Positions 33,340 to 41,189 of a stretch of 64,000 nucleotides of DNA are shown here, piece by piece; the stretch's first letter is position 1, and each line of letters begins with the position of its first letter. Origin of the DNA: Streptomyces bottropensis ATCC 25435 (GTDB lineage Bacteria; Actinomycetota; Actinomycetes; Streptomycetales; Streptomycetaceae). A program made the translations under genes and the position numbers. The stretch covers positions 7,213,519 to 7,277,518 of the forward strand of contig NZ_KB911581.1 of NCBI RefSeq assembly GCF_000383595.1, given 5' to 3'. The notes beneath the pieces were generated by a model. It ran no database searches and was not told where the DNA came from. It saw only the letters and a list, made by a program, of their open reading frames with translations.

Positions 33340-34605
33340 CTAGGCGATCAGGCTCTCCAGCGGTACCTGGGGGTTCGCGAGCGCCTCGACGTCCACGGCG
33401 GCCCGGGACCCGATCAGCTTCTGGATCGGCTCGGTGACATCCCACACGTTCACGTTCATCCCGGCGAGCACCCGCCCCTCCTTCACCCAGAACGCGACGA
33501 ACTCCCGCTTGCCCGCGTCCCCGCGGATCAGCACCTGGTCGTACGACCCGGGCGGCGCCCATCCCGAGTACTCCATCCCCAGGTCGTACTGGTCGGAGAA
33601 GAAGTAGGGCACCCGGTCGTAGGTGACGTCCCTGCCGAGCATCGCGCGTGCGGCGGCCGGGCCGCCGTTGAGCGCGTTGGCCCAGTGTTCGACCCGCAGC
33701 CGGGTGCCGAACAGGGCGTGCGGGAAGGAGACGACGTCACCGGCGGCGTAGATGGAGGGGTCGGACGTGCGGAGCTGCGCGTCCACCGCGATGCCCCCGC
33801 CCTCGGACCTGTCGGCCAGCTCCAGTCCGGCGGCCTCGGCGAGGCCGACCCGGGGTGCCGCTCCGATGGCCGCGAGGACGTCGTGCGCCGGGTGCTCCTC
33901 GCCGGTGTCGGTGCGGGCCGCGAGGACCATGCCGTCCTGGCCGACGATCTCGGTGAGCCGCGCGCCGAAGCGGAAGCGGACGCCGTGCTCGCGGTGCAGT
34001 TCGGCGAAGAGGTTGCCCAGCTCGGGGCCGAGCACACCGTGCAGCGGGGTGGGTCCCGGCTCCACGACGGTGACCTCCGCGCCGTACTCGCGGGCCGCGG
34101 CCGCCACCTCCAGCCCGATCCAGCCGGCGCCCGCGATCACGAGGTGGCCGTTGTCCCGGCCGAGCGCGGCGAGGACGCCCTTGAGGCGTTCGGCGTGGGC
34201 GAGACGGCGCAGATGGTGGACGCCCGCGAGGTCGGTGCCCGGGATGTCCAGGCGGCGGGGCTCGGCGCCGGTCGCCAGCAGGAGCGTGTCGTACTGGACG
34301 AGGGTGCCGTCCTCGCCGAAGCGGACGGTCTTGGCCGTACGGTCGATCGCGTCGACGGTCTGGCCGAGGTGCAGCTCGATGTCGTGGCGCGCGTACCAGG
34401 ACGGTTCGTGGACGAAGACGCTGTCGCGCTCGGCCTTGCCGAGGAGATAGCCCTTCGACAGCGGCGGGCGCTCGTAGGGGTGGTCCCGTTCGTCGCAGAT
34501 CAGTATCACGCGGCCGGTGAAGCCCTCCGCTCGGAGCGTCTCGGCCGCCTTCGCGCCGGCGAGACCGCCACCGACGATGACGAATGTCTGATCCGCGTCG
34601 ACCAC
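33340..34605 (-). CDS. FAD-dependent pyridine nucleotide-disulphide type oxidoreductase (ferredoxin reductase-like)
   Basis: A 421-residue flavoprotein. FAD-binding motif FVIVGGGLAGAKAAETLR, then PPLSKGYLLG, LLLATGAEPRRL, NAD-binding HLVIAGAGWIGLEVAAAA, second FAD motif IYAAGDVV, and a C-terminal reductase domain (FFSDQYDLGMEYSGWAP). This pattern fits NADH:ferredoxin/rubredoxin reductases that feed P450s or dioxygenases. GTG 34605 follows GAGGAGG. No ferredoxin gene is adjacent, so the electron acceptor is unknown. Confidence 0.9.
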   Translation of the reverse strand: MVDADQTFVIVGGGLAGAKAAETLRAEGFTGRVILICDERDHPYERPPLSKGYLLGKAERDSVFVHEPSWYARHDIELHLGQTVDAIDRTAKTVRFGEDGTLVQYDTLLLATGAEPRRLDIPGTDLAGVHHLRRLAHAERLKGVLAALGRDNGHLVIAGAGWIGLEVAAAAREYGAEVTVVEPGPTPLHGVLGPELGNLFAELHREHGVRFRFGARLTEIVGQDGMVLAARTDTGEEHPAHDVLAAIGAAPRVGLAEAAGLELADRSEGGGIAVDAQLRTSDPSIYAAGDVVSFPHALFGTRLRVEHWANALNGGPAAARAMLGRDVTYDRVPYFFSDQYDLGMEYSGWAPPGSYDQVLIRGDAGKREFVAFWVKEGRVLAGMNVNVWDVTEPIQKLIGSRAAVDVEALANPQVPLESLIA

Positions 34606-34709
34606 TTGATGCCTCCTCTTGAGGTTGCGTCCACATGCGAGCGTCCCGCACACAGCGTGATGCGGGAAGAGGGAGTGACCCGATCAGGCCACGGAGGGTC
34701 ACGTGTCAG

Positions 34710-36056
34710 TCATATCCCCGTATACCCCTGTCCCGTCCGCCCCGTCAGTCTCGCGTGCAACGTGCGGGCGGAGGGGTCGGTGAGCGAGGCGATCTGGTCG
34801 ACGATCACCCGCTTGCGGGCACGGTCGTCCGGCGCCTCGTCGAACAGTGCGCGGAACTGGGGTTCGAGCCCCTCCGGTGCGCGGGCGGTGAGCGCCTGGG
34901 CCAGCTCGGCGACGACGATCCGCTGGTCGGCGCGGAGCCGTTCCTGCTCGGCGCGCTGCATCACGTACCGGTCGGCGACGGCCTTGAGGACCGCGCACTC
35001 CAGGCGCGTCCCGCGCGGGACGACCAGTTCGGCGGCGTACCGGGTGAGGGGGCCGCTGCCGTACGCCTGCCGGGTGGCGCCCTCGGCGGCGAGGCAGAAG
35101 CGGCCGATGAGCTGGCTGGTGGCGTCCTTCAACCGGGCCTGGGCGACGGCCGTCCCGTCGTAGCCGTGCGGCCACCACTCCTGGTCGAGGAGGCGGTCGA
35201 GGGCCGCGGCGAGTTCGGTCGGGTCGGTGTCGGCGGGTGCGTAGCGGCCGCGCGCGACCTCGAAGACCGCCTGGCGTTCGGGCTCGGCGTGCAGGCAGTT
35301 GGGGTCGATGTGGCCCGCGTGGAGGCCGTCCTCGACGTCGTGGACGGAGTACGCCACGTCGTCGGACCAGTCCATGACCTGGGCCTCGAAGGTCGTGCTG
35401 GTGCCGGGGGCGCCCTTGCGGACCCAGTCGAACACCGGGCGGTCGTCGTCGTAGACGCCGAACTTGGAGGACTGCGGGTCGGTGGGATGGGCGCCGCGCG
35501 GCCAGGGGTACTTGGTGGCGGCGTCCAGGGCGGCGCGGGTGAGGTTGAGGCCGACGCTGACGAGTTCGCCGGTGGTGTCCGAGGGTGCGAATCTCTTGGG
35601 TTCGATCCTCGTCAGCAGGCGCAGGGACTGGGCGTTGCCCTCGAAGCCGCCGCAGTCCTCGGCGAACTCGTTCAGCGCCTGTTCGCCGTTGTGGCCGAAC
35701 GGGGGGTGGCCGAGGTCGTGGGAGAGGCAGGCCGCCTCGACGAGGTCCGGGTCGCAGCCGAGGGCGGCGCCCAGCTCGCGGCCGACCTGGGCGCACTCCA
35801 GGGAGTGGGTCAGGCGGGTGCGGGGGCTGGCGTCCCAGGCGAGGCTGCGGGTGCCGGGGGTGACGACCTGGGTCTTGCCGGCGAGTCTGCGCAGGGCGGC
35901 GGAGTGCAGGACGCGGGCGCGGTCGCGTTGGAAGGCGGTGCGGCCCGGGCGTTTGTCGGGCTCGGGGGCGTAGCGCTCCGCGGAGGGCGGGTCGTAGGCG
36001 GGCGGGGTGTCGTGGCTCGCGGCGGTGTCGTGGCCGAGGGGTGTGGTGCCTTCCAT
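34710..36056 (-). CDS. dgt: deoxyguanosinetriphosphate triphosphohydrolase-like protein
   Basis: A 448-residue HD-domain protein. The metal ligands are visible: RTRLTHSLECAQVGR (first His), CLSHDLGHPPFGHNGEQAL (HD motif and later His), and DWSDDVAYSVHDVEDGL (last Asp). It hydrolyses dNTPs to the nucleoside and triphosphate, controlling nucleotide pools. It is the usual upstream companion of dnaG in actinobacteria. The start is ATG 36056. Confidence 0.94.
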   Translation of the reverse strand: MEGTTPLGHDTAASHDTPPAYDPPSAERYAPEPDKRPGRTAFQRDRARVLHSAALRRLAGKTQVVTPGTRSLAWDASPRTRLTHSLECAQVGRELGAALGCDPDLVEAACLSHDLGHPPFGHNGEQALNEFAEDCGGFEGNAQSLRLLTRIEPKRFAPSDTTGELVSVGLNLTRAALDAATKYPWPRGAHPTDPQSSKFGVYDDDRPVFDWVRKGAPGTSTTFEAQVMDWSDDVAYSVHDVEDGLHAGHIDPNCLHAEPERQAVFEVARGRYAPADTDPTELAAALDRLLDQEWWPHGYDGTAVAQARLKDATSQLIGRFCLAAEGATRQAYGSGPLTRYAAELVVPRGTRLECAVLKAVADRYVMQRAEQERLRADQRIVVAELAQALTARAPEGLEPQFRALFDEAPDDRARKRVIVDQIASLTDPSARTLHARLTGRTGQGYTGI

Positions 36057-36158
36057 GATTCGACAGTACGGGGAGGGTGTGACAAATGGGTGCCTACTCG
36101 TCCGCCGGGTGCGGTGCGTGGGCGAGTGCGGGCGCCGTGGCTTGCCGCGCGGTTCCCC

Positions 36159-36176
36159 GCGCCCCTGGAGGGGCGC
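36159..36176. terminator. hairpin within a repeated intergenic element
   Basis: GCGCCCCT and AGGGGCGC form a perfect 8-base-pair stem with a 2-base loop. It is part of the GTTCCCCGCGCCCCTG element and lies after the sirohydrochlorin chelatase gene (minus strand). It probably ends that transcript. Confidence 0.6.
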
Positions 36177-36204
36177 TGCTGCCGCCCGGGGCTTCCCCGG
36201 CCCC

Positions 36205-37065
36205 CTATGCCGTGGCCAGCGCCGGCAGTGGCCTCGTCCTGCTCGTCAGGGACTCGTCGTAGCGGTGGAGGAGCAGGGTCACCATGGCCGGGTGGGCGCC
36301 CAGGGGGGCCGCGGTGATCCAGGGGGCCGCTTCGGCGCACTCCCTGGCGAAGCGGCCGGGGGCGGTGAAGTAGGAGGCCACGGCTATGCGGGTGCGGCCC
36401 TGGGCGGTGAGGGTGCGGACGGCTTCGGGGACGGTGGGGGCGGCGGCGGAGGCGTAGGCGGGCAGGACGGGGACGCCGAGGCGGTCGGCGAGGAGGCGGG
36501 CCGTGCGGCCGGTGTCCTCGGCGGCCTCGGGGTCGCGGGAGCCGGCGGCGGCGAGCACCACGGCGCTGGTGCGGCGGGCGGCGGCGCTCATCCGGGTGCG
36601 CCAGCCGGCCTCGACGAGACGGGCGTGCAGGGTCTCCACGAGGAGGGGGTGCGGGCCGAGGGGGGCGGCCAGGCGGGTGCGGGCCTCGGCGGCGGCCGCC
36701 ATCTCGGGGATGTCCTGCTTGACGTGGTAGCCGCGGCTGAGGAGCAGGGGGACGAGGACCGCTTCCCGGTCGCCGAGGGCGGCGAGGGTGTCGGGGAGGA
36801 GGGGCTCGTTCAGCTCGATGTGACCGAGGTGCACGGCGAGGCCGGGGCGCCGCTCGCGGACGCGCTCCATGAGGGTGCGCACGGTCGCCAGGGCGCGCGG
36901 GTCCCGGCTGCCGTGGGCCACGAGGACCAGGGCGGGCGCTGCCGGGCGGGGGCTTCCGTCGCGGGAGACGCGGCTGAGCTGGGCGGCCAGCTGGTCGGTG
37001 ATCAGGTTCATGATGTGCGCCGTACTGTCGAGGTCCGCGTTCGACTTGCTCGTCGTCGCCGTCAT
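36205..37065 (-). CDS. sirohydrochlorin chelatase (CbiX/SirB type)
   Basis: A 286-residue protein with two related CbiX halves: LVLVAHGSRDPRALATVRTL (active-site His in AHGSRD), then LLLSRGYHVKQDIPEM (second His), and a second half with VVLAAAGSRDPEAAED and VASYFTAPGRFARECAE. It inserts Fe2+ (or Co2+) into sirohydrochlorin in the cytoplasm, the last step of siroheme. Siroheme is the cofactor of the NirB nitrite reductase encoded at 54308, so the gene fits the nitrate-assimilation theme here. Confidence 0.9.
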   Translation of the reverse strand: MTATTSKSNADLDSTAHIMNLITDQLAAQLSRVSRDGSPRPAAPALVLVAHGSRDPRALATVRTLMERVRERRPGLAVHLGHIELNEPLLPDTLAALGDREAVLVPLLLSRGYHVKQDIPEMAAAAEARTRLAAPLGPHPLLVETLHARLVEAGWRTRMSAAARRTSAVVLAAAGSRDPEAAEDTGRTARLLADRLGVPVLPAYASAAAPTVPEAVRTLTAQGRTRIAVASYFTAPGRFARECAEAAPWITAAPLGAHPAMVTLLLHRYDESLTSRTRPLPALATA

Positions 37066-37171
37066 GGATCAATGGTGCCGGGGGGAGGTTGCCTGCCCGT
37101 TGCACGGTGGTCACGGGTGTTTTCCAGCGGTTCACCGCGCGGGATGAGGGTGTGTGAGCCCACGTGACCTG

Positions 37172-37214
37172 GCGTTTCCACTCGTTCGAGTGAAGCTTGT
37201 CACGCCTGGCGGTG
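37172..37214. repeat. inverted repeat in the cbiX-DUF218 intergenic region
   Basis: CACTCG and CGAGTG form a tight palindrome around TT within an outer GGCGT...ACGCC pair. It lies in the 271-base gap between divergent genes, about 125-165 bases before the plus-strand gene. It could be a regulator site; no known consensus is recognised. Confidence 0.35.
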
Positions 37215-37336
37215 AACCGGAGCGACACGGATGACGTCTTCGTTGGTCGGAAGGACGGGCGCGGTGGGGCCCGTCGGAAACAACCAGGACACATTCGGGG
37301 ACGCCTTCGGGGTCCGGGAGACGGGGGTGGGCCGCC

Positions 37337-38023
37337 GTGAGGCGTGTCGGGCGGGTGGTGCGGCTGCCGCGTACGCGGACGGGCCGGCGGCGGGCCGTGC
37401 AGGTGGTGATGCTGCTGTGCGTGCTGGCACTGCTGCCCTCGACATGGATGTTCACGGCGGCCGGCGACCGGCTGCGGAGCACGGCCGACGTGCCGCGCAC
37501 CGAGGTCGCGATGGTCTTCGGCGCGGGGCTGTGGCAGGGCGAGCCGTCCCCTTACCTCGCGCGCCGGCTGGACGCGGCGGCCGAGCTGTACCGCTCGGGG
37601 CGGATCAAGGTGGTGCTGGTCACCGGGGACAACAGCCGCGTGGAGTACGACGAGCCGGACGCGATGCGCGGTTATCTCACCGAGCACGGCGTGCCCGACG
37701 ACCGCATCGTCAGCGACTACGCCGGGTTCGACACCTGGGACTCCTGCGTCCGCGCCAGGAAGATCTTCGGCGTGGACCGCGCGGTGCTCATCAGCCAGGG
37801 CTTCCACATCCGCCGGGCGGTCGCGCTGTGCCAGGAGGCGGGCGTCGAGTCGTACGGCGTCGGCGTGCAGGACCGGCACGACGCGACCTGGTACTACGGG
37901 GCCACCCGTGAGCTGTTCGCGGCGGGCAAGGCCTCCCTGGACGCGCTGTTCGAGCCGGACCCCCGCTTCCTCGGTCCTGAGGAAACGGGGGTCTCGAAGG
38001 CGCTGGCGTCAGCGGGTCGGTGA
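37337..38023 (+). CDS. DUF218 / SanA-YdcF-like membrane protein
   Basis: A 228-residue protein with an N-terminal membrane helix (AVQVVMLLCVLALLPSTWMF) and a DUF218 domain outside the membrane: VAMVFGAGLWQGEPSPYLAR, then IKVVLVTGDNSRVEYDEPDA, STDYAGFDTWDSC-like DYAGFDTWDSCVRARKIFG and VLISQGFHIRRAVALC. In E. coli SanA this family affects envelope barrier function, but the biochemical activity is not settled. GTG 37337 is used as the start. It stands alone, divergent from the chelatase and convergent with the gene that follows. Confidence 0.87.
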   Translation: MRRVGRVVRLPRTRTGRRRAVQVVMLLCVLALLPSTWMFTAAGDRLRSTADVPRTEVAMVFGAGLWQGEPSPYLARRLDAAAELYRSGRIKVVLVTGDNSRVEYDEPDAMRGYLTEHGVPDDRIVSDYAGFDTWDSCVRARKIFGVDRAVLISQGFHIRRAVALCQEAGVESYGVGVQDRHDATWYYGATRELFAAGKASLDALFEPDPRFLGPEETGVSKALASAGR

Positions 38024-38031
38024 GCGCGCCG

Positions 38032-38559
38032 TCAGTGCTGGACGGTGCCCCAGGTGCCCTGGTCCACGGCGCAGCCCCACTTCTTGCCGTCCGTGGTCTT
38101 GCCGTAGACGGCGAACTTCACCTCGTAGAGGTCGGTGCGCAGCATGCGGGTGCTGACCTTGAAGGCCGCGCTCTTGCCGGGCTTCAGCGTCTTGGCGGCG
38201 ACCTTGACGATCTGGTTGGTCTTCTGAGTGATCTTTGCGCCCCTGGTCGTGACCGTCGCCTTGCCGAAGCGCAGGCTCTTGGTGTTGGTCACCTTGAGGC
38301 TGACGTCCTTGAAGGTCACCTTCTTGCTGGAGTTCTTGAGACCGAACCGGAGACCGCCGTTGGTCACCCAGTTGTTGTTGTCCACGTAGAACTTCTTCAG
38401 GTAGGTGATCTTGATCGGGCAGCTGGCGGCCGCCTGCGTCCCGACGGTGGGCTGCGACCCGGTGGACGCGGCGGACGCCGCACCGGCGAGGCCCAACTGG
38501 GCGGCGGTGAGAGCACCGGCGGCCCCCAGGACGGCGACGGTGGTGCGCATACGGTTCAC
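38032..38559 (-). CDS. secreted protein of unknown function
   Basis: A 175-residue protein with a clear Sec signal peptide (RTTVAVLGAAGALTAAQLGL, then AGAASAAS). The mature part is rich in Lys, Thr and Val and predicted beta-strand: SCPIKITYLKKFYVDNNNWV, FGLKNSSKKVTFKDVSLKV, ending KKWGCAVDQGTWGTVQH. Two cysteines, one near each end of the mature protein, may form a disulphide. It resembles a small immunoglobulin-like or CARDB-like beta-sandwich; I do not recognise the family. GTG 38559 follows GAGG. It converges on the DUF218 gene. Confidence 0.75.
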   Translation of the reverse strand: MNRMRTTVAVLGAAGALTAAQLGLAGAASAASTGSQPTVGTQAAASCPIKITYLKKFYVDNNNWVTNGGLRFGLKNSSKKVTFKDVSLKVTNTKSLRFGKATVTTRGAKITQKTNQIVKVAAKTLKPGKSAAFKVSTRMLRTDLYEVKFAVYGKTTDGKKWGCAVDQGTWGTVQH

Positions 38560-38830
38560 GGTGTTTCCTCTTCCCCCTACGGCCCTCGCACGGGCCATGT
38601 GACAGGACGTACGCCACACCGGGACTCGCGGCTCGGTCCCCGTTCGATCCCCGTTGTCGGTGGCGCCTGTCGTTCTTAGCACGCACGGGCCGAACACGTG
38701 GACGGTAAGTGCTTGCGCGGGCGCCTACGGTGACAGAACCGGGACATCGTCACACCCGTCGTTCACCCCGCGCGCCGCGACGGCTCCGACCGGCTCCTCA
38801 CGCCGGGCGCGGGCGCGCCGGGAGGTCCCC

Positions 38831-38868
38831 GTGCCGGTGGCGTAACGAGGAGCGTCCCGGCGCGTAAC
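38831..38868 (+). promoter_or_regulatory. candidate GlnR box upstream of nasA
   Basis: Four 5-base sites lie at exact 6-base spacing: GTGCC-n6-GTAAC-n6-CGTCC-n6-GTAAC. This follows the Streptomyces GlnR pattern gTnAc-n6-GaAAc repeated twice, with mismatches. It ends 23 bases before the nasA start. GlnR is the known nitrogen regulator of nasA and nirB in S. coelicolor. The same arrangement precedes the nirBD operon. Confidence 0.55.
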
Positions 38869-38891
38869 ACGTCCGCCGCACGCTGGGCGGT

Positions 38892-41036
38892 ATGCCGAAC
38901 TCCGCGACGCCCACCCACTGCCCGTACTGCGCCCTGCAGTGCGGAATGAACCTGACGCCCGGTGCGGACGGGACCGAAGGGGTCGTAGTGGTCACAGAGC
39001 GCGCGGACTTCCCGGTGAACCGGGGAGCGCTGTGCGGCAAGGGCCGTACGGCGCCGGCGGTGCTCTCGTCCCGGGTCAGGCTGACCAGTCCCTTGGTCAG
39101 AAGGGCGGGCGTCCTGGAGCCCGCCACCTGGGACGAGGCACTCGACCGGATCGCCGAGGGGCTCACCCGCACGCGGACGGAACATGGCCCGGACGCGTGC
39201 GGAGTGTTCGGCGGCGGCGGGCTGACGAACGAGAAGGCCTACGCGCTCGGCAAGTTCGCGCGGGTGGTGCTCGGCACCTCGCAGATCGACTACAACGGCC
39301 GGTTCTGCATGTCCTCGGCGGCGGCCGCCGGGATGAAGGCGTTCGGGCTCGACCGGGGGCTGCCGTTCCCGCTGGAGGACATCCCGAGGACGGGGTGCGT
39401 GATCCTCGTCGGCTCCAATCTCGCGGAGACCATGCCGCCGGCGCTGCGGTATCTGACGGAACTGCGCGAGAACGGCGGCACGTTGATCGTCATCGATCCG
39501 CGCCGCACCCGTACGGCCGAACAGGCCGACCTGCATCTGTCCCCGCGTCCCGGCACCGATCTGGCCCTGGCCCTCGGCCTGTTGCACCTGATCGTGGCGG
39601 AGGGGCGCACGGACGAGGAGTACATCCGCGAGCGGACGAGCGGGTGGGAGGAGGCCCGTGCGGCGGCCATGGCGCACTGGCCGGAGTACGTGGAACGGAT
39701 CACGGGGGTGTCCGTTCCCGAACTCCGCGAGGCGGCACGGATGTTCTGCGAGCCGGAGCACGCGATGGTGCTCACCGCGCGCGGCCCCGAGCAGCAGTCC
39801 AAGGGCACGGACACCGTCGGCGCGTGGATCAACCTCACGCTGGCGACGGGCCGGGCGGGCCGGCCGCTGTCCGGGTACGGCTGCCTCACCGGGCAGGGCA
39901 ACGGGCAGGGCGGGCGCGAACACGGCCAGAAGGCGGACCAGTTGCCCGGCTACCGCAAGCTCGTCGACCCCGAGGCACGGCGGCACGTCGCCGAGGTGTG
40001 GGGCGTGGACCCCGACAGCCTGCCCGGACCGGGCCGCAGCGCGTACGAGCTGCTGGACGCGCTCGGCGGCGACATCAAGTCGCTGCTGCTGATGGGCTCC
40101 AACCCGGTGGTGTCGGCGCCGCGTGCCGCACACATCGAGGAGCGGATCAAGTCCCTGGACTTCCTGGCCGTGTGCGATGTCGTGATGTCGGAGACGGCAC
40201 AGCTCGCGGACGTCGTGCTGCCGGTGACGCAGTGGGCGGAGGAGACCGGCACGACGACCAATCTGGAGGGCCGGGTGTTGCTGCGGCGGCGCGCGATCAG
40301 CCCGCCCGACGGGGTCCGCAGCGATCTGGAGGTCATGCACGGGCTGGCCGACCGCCTGGGCGTGGAGAAGGGCTTCGCGACCGATCCCGAGGAGGTCTTC
40401 GAGGAGTTGCGGCGGGCCAGCGCCGGTGGCCCCGCCGACTACTCCGGGATCACCTACCGCCGGCTCGCGGAGGAGAACGGGGTGTTCTGGCCCTGCCCCG
40501 CGCCCGCCGGCGACCTGCCCGTCGCCGACCTGCCCGCGGGCGACCTGCCCGCCGTTCCGGGACCCGAGGCGCACCCCGGCACCCCGCGGCTGTTCCTCGA
40601 CCGGTTCGCCACGGATGACGGCCGGGCCCGGTTCGTGCCCGTCTCGCACCGGGCGGCGGCCGAGGAGCCGGACGCCGAGTACCCGGTGCTGCTCACCACC
40701 GGGCGCGTGGTCGCCCAGTACCAGTCGGGCGCCCAGACCCGGCGGGTCGACGAGCTGAACGCCGCCGCGCCCGGCCCGTTCGTGGAGCTGCACCCCCGGC
40801 TGGCCGAGCGGCTCGGCGCGGTGGAGGGTGCCCCGCTGGCCGTGGTCTCCCGCCGGGGCCGGGCGGTGGCCCCGGCGCGCATCACCACCGCCATCCGCCC
40901 CGACACGGTCTTCATGCCGTTCCACTGGCCGGGCGAGGGCCGTGCCAACACCCTCACCAACCCGGCCCTCGACCCCACCTCCCGCATGCCGGAGTTCAAG
41001 ACGTGCGCCGTGCGGGTGGAGACCGTGGGCGAGTGA
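38892..41036 (+). CDS. nasA: assimilatory nitrate reductase catalytic subunit (molybdopterin)
   Basis: A 714-residue molybdopterin oxidoreductase. The N-terminal [4Fe-4S] site is THCPYCALQCGMN, with a fourth Cys in GALCGKG. Mo-bis-MGD binding follows: GLTNEKAYALGKFARV, NGRFCMSSAAA (the Cys may ligate Mo), IDPRRTRTAEQADLHL, LMGSNPVVSAP, and a C-terminal domain with PVLLTTGRVVAQYQSGAQTR. It reduces nitrate to nitrite in the cytoplasm. It lacks the extra C-terminal flavin and [2Fe-2S] modules of some NasA proteins, so electrons come from a partner. A PVADLPAGDLPAV repeat is inserted near residue 540. Confidence 0.9.
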   Translation: MPNSATPTHCPYCALQCGMNLTPGADGTEGVVVVTERADFPVNRGALCGKGRTAPAVLSSRVRLTSPLVRRAGVLEPATWDEALDRIAEGLTRTRTEHGPDACGVFGGGGLTNEKAYALGKFARVVLGTSQIDYNGRFCMSSAAAAGMKAFGLDRGLPFPLEDIPRTGCVILVGSNLAETMPPALRYLTELRENGGTLIVIDPRRTRTAEQADLHLSPRPGTDLALALGLLHLIVAEGRTDEEYIRERTSGWEEARAAAMAHWPEYVERITGVSVPELREAARMFCEPEHAMVLTARGPEQQSKGTDTVGAWINLTLATGRAGRPLSGYGCLTGQGNGQGGREHGQKADQLPGYRKLVDPEARRHVAEVWGVDPDSLPGPGRSAYELLDALGGDIKSLLLMGSNPVVSAPRAAHIEERIKSLDFLAVCDVVMSETAQLADVVLPVTQWAEETGTTTNLEGRVLLRRRAISPPDGVRSDLEVMHGLADRLGVEKGFATDPEEVFEELRRASAGGPADYSGITYRRLAEENGVFWPCPAPAGDLPVADLPAGDLPAVPGPEAHPGTPRLFLDRFATDDGRARFVPVSHRAAAEEPDAEYPVLLTTGRVVAQYQSGAQTRRVDELNAAAPGPFVELHPRLAERLGAVEGAPLAVVSRRGRAVAPARITTAIRPDTVFMPFHWPGEGRANTLTNPALDPTSRMPEFKTCAVRVETVGE

Positions 41037-41189
41037 GGTCGAGCCCGGGATCGGGCTGATGACGGTTGAACATTCATGCTTTCCCTTACGTTGATCCCGT
41101 GTGGTTGTCCCGACGCGTCGCCATGGTGGGGACGGCGCGGGCGCGGCTCGCCGTGACCACATGGGAGTACAGCCGACCCGGGGGATCGC

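Noticed and set aside
29853..33437. 1194-residue frame spanning hrdA and dnaG on the opposite strand
   Set aside because: It is antisense to two clear genes and has low-information composition.
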